From the NCBI RefSeq assembly GCF_005405485.1, contig NZ_BJED01000003.1, forward strand, positions 1 through 64,000: a DNA stretch of 64,000 bases, read 5' to 3'. A program made the translations under genes and the position numbers. This DNA comes from Enterococcus hulanensis (lineage in GTDB: Bacteria; Bacillota; Bacilli; Lactobacillales; Enterococcaceae). The notes beneath the pieces are model-generated. The model saw only the letters and a list, made by a program, of their open reading frames with translations. It was not told where the DNA came from and searched no databases. Below, one piece after another: positions 16,302 through 24,102 of the stretch (its first letter is position 1; every line of letters begins with the position of its first letter).

Positions 16302-16706
16302 TTTTCTAAATCCTTCTTTCGTTTAATTTTTGTTTGGAGCATTTGCTGCATGAGCTTCAGCGTTCCAACCATCAAAAATTTTTCCGCACAAATAGACATA
16401 CTGATGCTGTACGTATGCTACGAAAGGTTCGGATTGTGTGTTTAATCACATAGATATTTTGAGGGAAAGAATGCTAAATACACTCGCTTAGAGACTCTAA
16501 GTAAAATTTGGCCTCATAGTCATAGTCGTTTTGCCATTTCTTCCACCTCCAGTGCATAATGTAAGGGTTATCTCCTAACAAAGTATATATAAAGGAAAAC
16601 GCTTTTTCAATGACAATGAGAAAATATACACAATGTTACGGCAGCTTAAATTCCAATTAGAAAAAGACACAAGATTCAGCGCTTGTGCCTTTGATCAGAT
16701 TTTAGT
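16302..16706. other. 405-nt gap with one doubtful small ORF
   Basis: No clear gene is present. A minus-strand ORF of 27 codons (16474-16557, starting MHWRWKKWQNDYDYEA, ending LSECI) is the only candidate, but its nearest SD-like GGAG is 16 nt upstream of the ATG. A hairpin near 16664-16694 (GGCACAAG / CTTGTGTC) follows the MazF-like gene and probably ends its transcript. Confidence 0.45.
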
Positions 16707-17060
16707 TTAGTTTTTCTCATCACTATTAGGAATTAATTTTTCGATAAAATCATTTAACATTTTTTTATCGGTCGTTGTTAATTTGCCAACCTTTTTAAAG
16801 GTAATATCTCTCCGTGTTCTAGAAATTCCTCTAAGCGTTCCTACATCTATCCACGACTGCTTATGCAAACCTGCCTCTTTCCAATCCCTGATTGGATAAT
16901 ATAGATTTTTAATCGCTTCTGATTTTTTTTCATATTTCGTCGTGATACTGAAAAATGCCACTCGTTCCTCTTTATCCTCTACCACTAGAATTGGTCTTCT
17001 TTTTCCGCCTTGTCCGTTTGCAAAGGCTACATAGACCGTGACTATTTCATTACTCTTCAT
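16707..17060 (-). CDS. MazF/PemK-family toxin
   Basis: It is probably an endoribonuclease toxin. The fold signature is at the start: IVTVYVAFANGQGGKRRPILVV, with the Gly-x-Gly-x-x-Arg-Pro loop typical of MazF/PemK, then an SITTKY strand and HKQSWIDVGTLRGISR, where MazF proteins carry a conserved Ser/Thr near the active site. Its start overlaps the end of the upstream antitoxin gene by 11 nt, which indicates coupled translation. Length (117 aa) is typical. Confidence 0.78.
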   Translation of the reverse strand: MKSNEIVTVYVAFANGQGGKRRPILVVEDKEERVAFFSITTKYEKKSEAIKNLYYPIRDWKEAGLHKQSWIDVGTLRGISRTRRDITFKKVGKLTTTDKKMLNDFIEKLIPNSDEKN

Positions 17061-17319
17061 CTAGCCACTCAGCAATTTCTTTTTCTGTCTCTAACATTTT
17101 TATAGGCAGTTGTTTTGTCAGTTGTCTCAAACGAATATCTTGCTTGGTATCCTCGCTTAATTTTATGTCTATCGGAAACTCCCCTCTTTCTACGACTTGC
17201 TTATACAGGATCGTGATTGCTGTAGTGGGATTCATTCCTAATTCGCCTAATATCATTTCAGCAGTCTCTTTTAATTCTTTATCGATTCCTACTTGAATTC
17301 TTTCTTTCCTTTTTTTCAC
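17050..17319 (-). CDS. RelB/DinJ-like ribbon-helix-helix antitoxin
   Basis: An 89-aa protein beginning with basic residues, then RIQVGIDKELKETAEMILGELGMNPTTAITILYKQVVERGEFP, which is the RelB/DinJ ribbon-helix-helix pattern. The acidic C-terminus (TEKEIAEWLDEE) would wrap the toxin. The gene precedes and overlaps the MazF-like toxin, so the two form one toxin-antitoxin operon. RelB/DinJ antitoxins are more often paired with RelE/YafQ toxins, so this is a mixed pairing. It likely represses its own promoter upstream of 17319. Confidence 0.78.
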   Translation of the reverse strand: MKKRKERIQVGIDKELKETAEMILGELGMNPTTAITILYKQVVERGEFPIDIKLSEDTKQDIRLRQLTKQLPIKMLETEKEIAEWLDEE

Positions 17320-17449
17320 TTTTACCGCCTCTTTTCGGAGAACAATGTACTCATTTATAATAAAATACTCTCTATTTTGAGTTTATTATACTCTGAATTG
17401 CGCTTTAATTCAATTTTAGCCATATACCCATGCATTAAGGACAAATAAT

Positions 17450-17479
17450 AAAAAGGCACCAAACATCCTTGTGCCTTTT
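17450..17479 (-). terminator. Terminator of apbE
   Basis: AAAAGGCACcAA pairs with TTgTGCCTTTT around a short loop, immediately after the apbE stop on the minus strand; A- and T-runs flank it. Confidence 0.8.
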
Positions 17480-17481
17480 GA

Positions 17482-18408
17482 TCAGATTTCGATTTTCGTT
17501 TTTAAGCCATCGCTATACGCCATCTGCTGATCGGTGGTAATGACGATCCCATCGATACCTTCAAGCTGATTCAGTTCGGTTAATGCTTCCTGAGCATTTT
17601 TGCCAAATAAGCGCGTCGTCCAGATCTCACCGTCCAGCGATTTGTCGGATACGATCGTCAGGCTGGCTAGATCGGTTTGGATGGGATATCCAGTCCGGCT
17701 GTCAAAAATATGATGGTAGGTTTGACCCTGCCATTCGAATTTGCGTTCATAAATGCCTGAGGTCACGACCGATTCGTTCTGGGCTTTTACCACCGCGACA
17801 TAGTTTCCTCGAGGCAGGAAGGGATTTTGAATACCGATTCGCCAACGTCCTTCTGCTCGTTGCGGCGCCGGTCCATAGGTCAGCACGTTTCCGCCTAGAT
17901 CAATAAAGGCGGCATCGGCTTGGGCGGCTTTAAAATCGGCGATGATCTGATCGGCAAAGTAGCCCTTTGCTAATGCGCCGAGATCGATTGCCATGCCCGC
18001 ATGTGCCAAGTAAACCGTCTGCTTTCCTTCATCTAAGTGGATCGCCAGCGGATCAATCAGAGGAAGCAGTTCTTGGATTTTTTCGGCGGATGGATATTTC
18101 GCGTCGGTGAAGCCGACCCGCCACTCCTGGATCAAAGGACCGATGGCGATATTCAGTGCGCTATCGGGTATCAAGCTTTGTTCTTTGCCGATTTTTATTA
18201 ATTCAAATAAATCCGCAGCTACCTTGACTGGCGCAAGGCCTGCTTGATGATTGATTTTCATTAGTTCTGAGTCTTCTGCATTGGCACTGAAGCGCTGCTC
18301 AAAGTCCCGCAGTCGTGCTTCTGCTTTAGCTAATAATTCGTCTGCTTCAGGGTGCTGGACCCAAAGCTTGATGACCGTCCCCATCAGGTGCAGTGTTTTC
18401 TCACTCAT
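17482..18408 (-). CDS. apbE: FAD:protein FMN transferase (ApbE family)
   Basis: ApbE attaches FMN from FAD to a Thr/Ser of a target flavoprotein. The family signature is clear: the N-terminal MGTVIKLWV strand, RFSANAEDSELMKIN, the ALAKGYFAD motif, a DLGGNVLTYG nucleotide-binding segment, and IFDSRTGYP near the metal site. The 308-aa start at 18408 has AAAGGA 8 nt upstream. No signal peptide or lipobox is present, unlike many ApbE proteins, so it is predicted to be cytoplasmic. No flavoprotein target lies next to it. It is divergent from the ornithine-cyclodeaminase-family gene, with about 145 nt between them. Confidence 0.9.
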   Translation of the reverse strand: MSEKTLHLMGTVIKLWVQHPEADELLAKAEARLRDFEQRFSANAEDSELMKINHQAGLAPVKVAADLFELIKIGKEQSLIPDSALNIAIGPLIQEWRVGFTDAKYPSAEKIQELLPLIDPLAIHLDEGKQTVYLAHAGMAIDLGALAKGYFADQIIADFKAAQADAAFIDLGGNVLTYGPAPQRAEGRWRIGIQNPFLPRGNYVAVVKAQNESVVTSGIYERKFEWQGQTYHHIFDSRTGYPIQTDLASLTIVSDKSLDGEIWTTRLFGKNAQEALTELNQLEGIDGIVITTDQQMAYSDGLKTKIEI

Positions 18409-18554
18409 GTTCGTGTTCCTTTCCTGCTCTTCTCCTAAACAGCTTAATCGATTTTTCATCAGAACAAAAGAGAAACTTCGGGAATTGTTTTGTATCCGCC
18501 AATGTAATCGCTTATACTTCTAGGTGTGAAAGAAAAAATCTAAAGGGGGATTCT

Positions 18555-19541
18555 ATGTTACTTTTATCTCGCGCCAATATCAAAGAAGTTTTTACTATGA
18601 AAGACGCCATCGAGGCGGACAAGACAGCCTTCCAATTATTCAGTGAAGGCAAAACCGATGTGCCCTTGCGCACTCAGATCGTGTCGGAAAAGCAGAATGG
18701 GACGTTCCTATTCATGCCTTCGTATGTTCCTGATTTAGATGCAGCAGCGGTAAAAGTCATCAATATTTTTCCTGACAATATTGATAAAGGCTTAGCATCT
18801 GCTCCGGCACAAGTGTTGTTGGTGGACGGCAAGACCGGCTATATCAATGCTTTGTTAGACGGCGTGACCGTTACTAAATTTAGAACTGGCGCTGCTTCGG
18901 GTGTTGCTCTTGATGTTTTAGGTCGCAAGGATGCGAAAAAAGGCGCTTTGATCGGGACTGGCGGACAAGCGGCGACTCAATTAGAAGCGATGGTTTGCGC
19001 CCGTGATTTGGAGACGGTCTATGTTTTCGATCAAAATCCTGAGCGGACAAAGGATTTCTCAGCCCAAATGAATGAAGAGCTGAAGGCTTATGGTACACAG
19101 ATTTTACCAGCAGCTACCTCTGATGAAGCCATCAGTGACGCTGATTTGATCATCACAGTTACACCAGCGACTTCTCCTGTTTTTGACGGCAGCAAAGTCA
19201 AGGCGGGCGCGACTGTCAGCTGTGTCGGCTCTTATCAGCCCCACATGCAGGAAATGGACCCGGTGATTTTAGAACGGGCCAGCAAAATTTATTTTGATTC
19301 AGAAGAAGCGGTGCTTTCTGAGGCCGGCGATATTTTGATCCCGTTAGAGGACGGCACGATTACCAAAGAGGACTTCACTGGCGATATCGGTGAGGTATTG
19401 ATGGGCAAAATCGGCGGCCGTGAGAATGATGAAGAAATCATCGTCTTCAAAACAGTCGGGATCGGCGCGCAAGACTTAGTTACCGCGCAAAAAATTTATG
19501 AACGGGCACTTGAAGAAAAAGTTGGGACGCAATGGTCTTAG
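18555..19541 (+). CDS. Ornithine cyclodeaminase / mu-crystallin family dehydrogenase
   Basis: A 328-aa NAD(P)-dependent enzyme of the OCD/mu-crystallin family, whose members deaminate-cyclise ornithine or reduce imines such as ketimines, alanopine or N-substituted amino acids. Visible are the substrate-side KVINIFPDN, the LLDGVTVTKFRTGAASGVA segment and the nucleotide-binding LIGTGGQA motif followed by VYVFDQN. The ATG at 18555 is chosen because AAAGGGGGA lies just upstream; the reading frame is open further upstream without signals. It heads an operon with a tautomerase and L-serine dehydratase. That context suggests a role in degrading a hydroxy or amino acid, rather than proline synthesis. 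Confidence 0.82.
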   Translation: MLLLSRANIKEVFTMKDAIEADKTAFQLFSEGKTDVPLRTQIVSEKQNGTFLFMPSYVPDLDAAAVKVINIFPDNIDKGLASAPAQVLLVDGKTGYINALLDGVTVTKFRTGAASGVALDVLGRKDAKKGALIGTGGQAATQLEAMVCARDLETVYVFDQNPERTKDFSAQMNEELKAYGTQILPAATSDEAISDADLIITVTPATSPVFDGSKVKAGATVSCVGSYQPHMQEMDPVILERASKIYFDSEEAVLSEAGDILIPLEDGTITKEDFTGDIGEVLMGKIGGRENDEEIIVFKTVGIGAQDLVTAQKIYERALEEKVGTQWS

Positions 19542-19615
19542 CTTGATCAAAAAACTAGTTGGATGATATACGGCTTAAAAATGAATTCATAAATATGAAA
19601 AAGGAGGAATAAACC

Positions 19616-19828
19616 ATGCCACATTTATCAGTCAGAATGTATCCCGGTCGTTCAAAAGAAGTAAAACAGGAGTTTGCGGACAAGCTGCAGGATTTCGTAG
19701 TGAAGGAATTAGGCTGTGAACCTAACGTCGTCTCTGTTTCATTCAAAGAGATCGACGCGGACAAATGGAAAGACGTGATCGGTGATGAAATCGCCGGTGA
19801 AGATGTTTATATCGAATCCGATTTCTAA
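19616..19828 (+). CDS. 4-oxalocrotonate tautomerase family protein
   Basis: A 70-aa small tautomerase. Pro2, exposed after Met removal (MPHLSVRMYPGRS), is the family's catalytic base. The remaining pattern of a strand, a long helix (KEVKQEFADKLQDFVVKELG) and VVSVSFKEIDADKW fits the 4-OT fold. AAGGAGG lies 9 nt before the ATG. It stands 11 nt before the serine dehydratase gene. The neighbouring genes make an enamine/imine or enol/keto tautomerisation of a 2-oxo-acid intermediate plausible, but the substrate is not known. Confidence 0.85.
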   Translation: MPHLSVRMYPGRSKEVKQEFADKLQDFVVKELGCEPNVVSVSFKEIDADKWKDVIGDEIAGEDVYIESDF

Positions 19829-19839
19829 GGAGGCCGTGG

Positions 19840-21408
19840 ATGAAAGAACATGCGAGTATTTTTAACGACGTTTTAGGGCCGGTGATGATCGGTCCTTCCA
19901 GTTCCCATACCGCTGCTTCTGTTCGGATCGGTCGTGCCCTGCGCCAGATGGTCGCCGGCAAGATCACTTATTTTCAAGCGGACTTTGATCCTGAAGGCTC
20001 TTTGGCCGCAAGCTATATCAGCCAGTGTTCAGACATTGGTCTGGTGGGCGGCTTATTGGGGATGGACCCGACTGATAGTCGGCTGACGAGCGCCATTCAA
20101 ATTGCAGAAGACGACGGGATGGAAATTCTTTTCCGTGTCATTTCCTATGAGAATAACCACCCCAACACCTACAAAATGACGATCAAAACCGATCGTGGTG
20201 AAGAGCTGGATGTTGTAGCTCTTTCGGTCGGCGGTGGAATGATCGAGATCATTGAGATTGATCACTTTGAAGTAGAAGTCACAGGCGGATTTTATGAAAC
20301 GCTGCTCTTTGGCGATCAATTAACCGTATCAGAAACTGAACTGCCTGAAAAGATCAGCAAGTTCTGCTTTGCGGCGATCAAAGAGCAAGACGGTAAAACA
20401 TTGCTGCATATCAAAACGCAGCAGGCCATTCCAGAAAACGAGATCGCCTGGCTGAATGAGCAGATGACGGTCGAACGCTTCATCGCCTTCGACCCTGTCC
20501 TGCCGATCATGTCGCAAAAGGAACCGAAAATGCTTTTTGCAACGGCGGAAGAAATGATCGCTGCGGCGAAAAAAGAAAAGCTGGATTTAGCGGATATGGC
20601 CCTGCGCTACGAAAGCCATCGCGGCAGTATTTCCGAAGAAGAGGTCTATCAAAAAGCCGAAGACATTCTTGAAATCATGGCTAACGGAATCAAGGTGGGC
20701 TTGGCGGGCACTTCCTACGAAGATCGAATGCTAGGCTCACAAGCACCGAAGATAAAAGCCAACCGCGACAAGCTGATCGGTGATGAGCTGCCAGCCAAAA
20801 TCATCGAGAATATTTCCGCGTTGATGGAAGTCAAAAGCTCCATGAATGTCTTTGTGGCGGCACCTACTGCCGGTTCTTGCGGAGCCTTGCCGGGAACCTT
20901 GATCGCTGTCAGTGATTATCAGAAAAAATCGCACGATGAATTAGTTCGGGCCTTATTGGCCGCTGGAATGATCGGAGTCTTTATCGCGGAATACGCCACG
21001 TTTGCGGCAGAAGTTGCCGGCTGTCAGGCCGAATGCGGTTCGGGATCAGGTATGACGGCGGGCGCTTTGGTCCAATTAATGGGCGGCACCATCGAAGAAG
21101 CGGTAAACGCCGCATCCATGGGATTGCAAAATGTCTTTGGCATGACCTGTGATCCTATCGGTGTACGTGTAGAGGTTCCTTGTCTTGGAAAAAATATGAT
21201 GTGCGGCATGAATGCGCTGGGCGCCGCCAATATGGCACTAGCCGGCTATGATGTCGTCGTTCCACTAGATGAGACAATCGAAAGCTTCAATAAAGTCGGA
21301 CGGATGATCCCGCCAGAATTGCGTTGTACCGGTCACGCCGGCATCGCTCAAACACCCTCTGGTCTGGCGATCGCCGAACGCTTGGGCTGTCCGTTGGATT
21401 GCTGTTAA
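19840..21408 (+). CDS. sdaA: L-serine dehydratase, iron-sulfur, single chain
   Basis: It converts L-serine to pyruvate and ammonia using a [4Fe-4S] cluster. The beta-type domain comes first (SIFNDVLGPVMIGPSSSHTAA), the alpha-type catalytic domain second (SSMNVFVAAPTAGSCGALPGTL). Cys residues that can hold the cluster include those in AGSCGALPG, CQAECGSGSG, MTCDPIGVRVEVPCLGK and the C-terminal CPLDCC tail. The fused chain (522 aa) matches E. coli SdaA-type layout rather than the split B. subtilis form. GGAGG lies 8 nt upstream of the ATG. Last gene of the three-gene operon. Substrate could be another beta-hydroxy or beta-amino acid given the unusual partners. Confidence 0.88.
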   Translation: MKEHASIFNDVLGPVMIGPSSSHTAASVRIGRALRQMVAGKITYFQADFDPEGSLAASYISQCSDIGLVGGLLGMDPTDSRLTSAIQIAEDDGMEILFRVISYENNHPNTYKMTIKTDRGEELDVVALSVGGGMIEIIEIDHFEVEVTGGFYETLLFGDQLTVSETELPEKISKFCFAAIKEQDGKTLLHIKTQQAIPENEIAWLNEQMTVERFIAFDPVLPIMSQKEPKMLFATAEEMIAAAKKEKLDLADMALRYESHRGSISEEEVYQKAEDILEIMANGIKVGLAGTSYEDRMLGSQAPKIKANRDKLIGDELPAKIIENISALMEVKSSMNVFVAAPTAGSCGALPGTLIAVSDYQKKSHDELVRALLAAGMIGVFIAEYATFAAEVAGCQAECGSGSGMTAGALVQLMGGTIEEAVNAASMGLQNVFGMTCDPIGVRVEVPCLGKNMMCGMNALGAANMALAGYDVVVPLDETIESFNKVGRMIPPELRCTGHAGIAQTPSGLAIAERLGCPLDCC

Positions 21409-21440
21409 TTGAATAGTTGAAAAAAACGGACTGAAAATAG

Positions 21441-21495
21441 CCGAACGACCATGTACTATCATTTTTGATAGCTGCAAAGTTGTTCGGTTTTTGTT
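21441..21495 (+). terminator. Terminator after L-serine dehydratase
   Basis: CCGAACGAC pairs with GTTGTTCGG followed by TTTTTG. The rest of 21409-21701 is AT-rich and holds the promoter region of the next gene. Confidence 0.7.
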
Positions 21496-21701
21496 TTCAG
21501 CTTAATAACTCAAGAGACTTTTTGAGTCATCCTCCTTTACAGCTCAAATTTTTTATTCAAAGAAGAAACCACTAAATTCAAGATATAAAAGAACTTATTT
21601 TCTATGCCAATAGTTCAGCAATTCACAAAAATTTAAAATTTTATAGTTTTTCCTTTCTTTTTATTGTTATAATAAAAGGAAAAAGACCTACGGGAGGACT
21701 T

Positions 21702-22577
21702 ATGGCACAGATTATTTTTTATGTTTTGATTGGTCTGATGATCTTTCAAGCGCTCATGCTTGTGCGCGATGTTGTGACCCATCGTGATGATTTAGGACCA
21801 GGGAATTGGCTTATTAGTGGAATTATTGGCTTTATTGCAGACTTTGCGGACACGATTGGGATTGGGAGTTTTGCTCTTACTACCATGATGTTAAATGTTA
21901 CAAAGCAAAACAATGACGACCGAAAATTACCGGGGATTTTGAATGTTGGACATGCGATTCCGGTATTGACGGAAGCTGTGATTTTCGTCACAGTCATCAA
22001 GGTTGATTCATTAACTTTAGTTACCTTGATTTTAGCAGCGATCGTCGGCTCTTGGTTTGGCTCAAAATACGTTACGAAGCTTTCGGAAACGGCTGTTCAG
22101 AAATGGATCGGCTGGGCACTTTTGATCACTGCTATTTTAATGTTGCTGCGCCAAACAGAAGTCATTGCCTTATTAGGTAAAGGCAATACGGCCATGGGAT
22201 TGACCGGCGTTAAATTAATTGTCGGCATCATCGGAAACTTTTTCTTTGGAGCCTTAATGACTGTTGGTGTTGGTTTGTATGCGCCATGTATGGCGATGGT
22301 TTACATGTTAGGTATGACACCGTTAGCGGCTTTCCCGATCATGATGTGTTCATGTGCGGGCCTTCAACCAGTCGCAAGTATCAACTTCATTCGTGAAAAA
22401 GCCTACTCTAGAAAAATTGCGCTAGCGATCACGATCGGCGGGATTCCCGGCGTAATCATTGCCTCTCAATTCTTAATGAACCTAGACATTTCGATGGTTA
22501 CTTATTTAGTTATTGTCATTATTTTCTATACTGGAATTCAATACATTCTAAAATCACGCAAAACTGCGGCAGCCTAG
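21702..22577 (+). CDS. TauE/SafE-family membrane transporter
   Basis: A 291-aa integral membrane protein with about seven or eight hydrophobic helices, alternating with short loops. The family features are the two duplicated halves, including GFIADFADTIGIGSFALTTMMLNV in the first and GALMTVGVGLYAPCMAMVYMLGM in the second. TauE/SafE proteins export sulfite, sulfoacetate or related anions. GGGAGG lies 8 nt upstream of the ATG. It stands alone, bounded by terminators. No sulfur-metabolism gene is adjacent, so the substrate is open. Confidence 0.85.
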   Translation: MAQIIFYVLIGLMIFQALMLVRDVVTHRDDLGPGNWLISGIIGFIADFADTIGIGSFALTTMMLNVTKQNNDDRKLPGILNVGHAIPVLTEAVIFVTVIKVDSLTLVTLILAAIVGSWFGSKYVTKLSETAVQKWIGWALLITAILMLLRQTEVIALLGKGNTAMGLTGVKLIVGIIGNFFFGALMTVGVGLYAPCMAMVYMLGMTPLAAFPIMMCSCAGLQPVASINFIREKAYSRKIALAITIGGIPGVIIASQFLMNLDISMVTYLVIVIIFYTGIQYILKSRKTAAA

Positions 22578-22603
22578 CGCACTCAGTTTTACGGTAAAAA
22601 AAA

Positions 22604-22640
22604 CTCTGTACCTGATTTGATTTTGGTACGGAGCCTTTTT
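22604..22640. terminator. Terminator between TauE/SafE and PsiE genes
   Basis: CTCtGTACC pairs with GGTACgGAG, followed by CC and TTTTT on the plus strand. A convergent pair shares this site. Confidence 0.8.
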
Positions 22641-23064
22641 ATTTTTCGATTCTATTTTCGCCTTTATGAAAGGCCTTGACCTTTTCCAAAATGAACAAGA
22701 CACCCACTAAAATCAAAATCGAAAGCGACAATAATAAGGAATTGGTGCCGTTTCCGTGAGCCAGCAAAAGCTCCCGCAAAATAGCGGTGATGCTGATCAG
22801 GATCAAATAGCGGACAGGAATATGATGCCCTTCCTTGATATAGCGCAGCAGCATCAGGATAACCTCTAATAAAATAAAGAGGGTTGCGATCTCCTCGATC
22901 AACAGTGTCAGTTCGGAGACATTATTCAGCGGAATCACATGCATGACGATATTGAAGATGCCCTCTCCCATGACGATCACTACCACGACGATCAACAAAG
23001 CCAATAAAATATCCACGATCGTACTGATTGTTTTTTCAAACTTCAAAAAATAATTCTCTTTCAT
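22639..23064 (-). CDS. psiE: PsiE-family membrane protein
   Basis: A 141-aa protein with four hydrophobic helices and the PsiE pattern (LLEVILMLLRYIKEGHHIPVRYLILISITAILRELLLAHG). PsiE is a phosphate-starvation-inducible protein of unknown biochemical role in enterobacteria; homologues are common in Firmicutes. AGGGGGA lies just upstream of the ATG. Single-gene unit. Confidence 0.85.
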   Translation of the reverse strand: MKENYFLKFEKTISTIVDILLALLIVVVVIVMGEGIFNIVMHVIPLNNVSELTLLIEEIATLFILLEVILMLLRYIKEGHHIPVRYLILISITAILRELLLAHGNGTNSLLLSLSILILVGVLFILEKVKAFHKGENRIEK

Positions 23065-23135
23065 GGCCTGTCCCCCTTAGTCGATTTCATTTAAAGTATA
23101 GCAATTCTTTATTTAAATCAGAAAAGATACGCACC

Positions 23136-23192
23136 AAAAAAGGCTCCGCCAATTCAAACAGCCGCTTGCTGTAATCGAATTGCGGAACCTTT
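23136..23192 (-). terminator. Terminator of the fructokinase gene
   Basis: AAGGTTCCGCAATTC pairs with GAATTGGCGGAGCCTT on the minus strand, followed by a U-run. Confidence 0.8.
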
Positions 23193-23197
23193 CTTTA

Positions 23198-24076
23198 TTA
23201 TGAATGTAATTTTGCTTCTTTGGCTAAGGCTAAACAACCGATCGTGCCGGCGTTGTTGCCTAATTTTGGTGTCACGATATAGTCTTCCAAATCAGGTGTT
23301 TTCACGTAATCATTCACCAGCTCTTTGAAACGAGCGCGCACTTTTTTGACCAAGTGCTCTTGCTGCATCACGCCGCCGCCAAAGATGATCACATCTGGTG
23401 AAAACATCAAGGTCGTATTATACGCACATTGGGCGATATAATCGGCTTCGATCTCCCAATACGGATCGTCTTCGCTCAAGTCTTGGCCTTTGCGTCCTAA
23501 ACGTTTCTCGATCGCTGGACCAGCCGCCATGCCTTCTAAGCAATGTCCGTGGAATGGACAGCTGCCTTCAAAATCATCATTCGGGTTGCGGCTTACCAGC
23601 ACGTGACCCATTTCCGGATGACTAAAGCCTTCGATAAAATTGCCTTTTTGCAGCGCACCGCCGCCAATCCCTGTGCCGATCGTATAATAAACGACACTGT
23701 TGACACCATCGCCGCGCCCCTTCACATACTCGCCGTAACAAGCTGCATTGACATCGGTTGTCCAAGCGATCGGCAAGTCGAATTCATTTTTCAACGCACC
23801 GACAAAGTTATAATTCTGCCACGCTAGTTTTGGTGTCGAAGTGATGTAGCCATAGGTTTTCGAATCGCGATGGATATCGATCGGACCGAATGAACCGACA
23901 CCGATACTTACCAATTGTTCTGCATACTGCTTGAAAAAGCCGATCACTAAGTCCATCGTTTCTTCTGGTGTCGTCGTAGGATAGCTGACCCGTTCGACGA
24001 TCTCCAGCTCACTATTTCCCACCGAGCAAACAAATTTTGTACCGCCGGCTTCGATCCCGCCAAATAATTTTTCCAC
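23198..24076 (-). CDS. ROK-family fructokinase
   Basis: It phosphorylates fructose (or mannose) with ATP. An N-terminal ATP/sugar motif (GGIEAGGTKFVC), the Asp-Val-Asn-Ala-Ala active-site segment (TTDVNAACYGEY), a Gly-rich TIGTGIGGGAL loop, and the ROK zinc site (HPEMGHVLVSR…CPFHGHCLEGMAAG) are all visible. The zinc motif CPFHGHC is that of the fructokinase subgroup (ScrK/GmuE-like). The GTG start has only a weak ribosome site (GAGTGAAG). It lies 26 nt after the alpha-mannosidase on the same strand, which supports a role in handling the sugar released there. Confidence 0.88.
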   Translation of the reverse strand: MEKLFGGIEAGGTKFVCSVGNSELEIVERVSYPTTTPEETMDLVIGFFKQYAEQLVSIGVGSFGPIDIHRDSKTYGYITSTPKLAWQNYNFVGALKNEFDLPIAWTTDVNAACYGEYVKGRGDGVNSVVYYTIGTGIGGGALQKGNFIEGFSHPEMGHVLVSRNPNDDFEGSCPFHGHCLEGMAAGPAIEKRLGRKGQDLSEDDPYWEIEADYIAQCAYNTTLMFSPDVIIFGGGVMQQEHLVKKVRARFKELVNDYVKTPDLEDYIVTPKLGNNAGTIGCLALAKEAKLHS

Positions 24077-24102
24077 TAAGCTTCACTCGCAATCATTTAG
24101 AT

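Noticed and set aside
17583-17906. 107-codon open frame opposite apbE
   Set aside because: It is a shadow of a well-conserved gene, without ribosome site or recognisable motifs.
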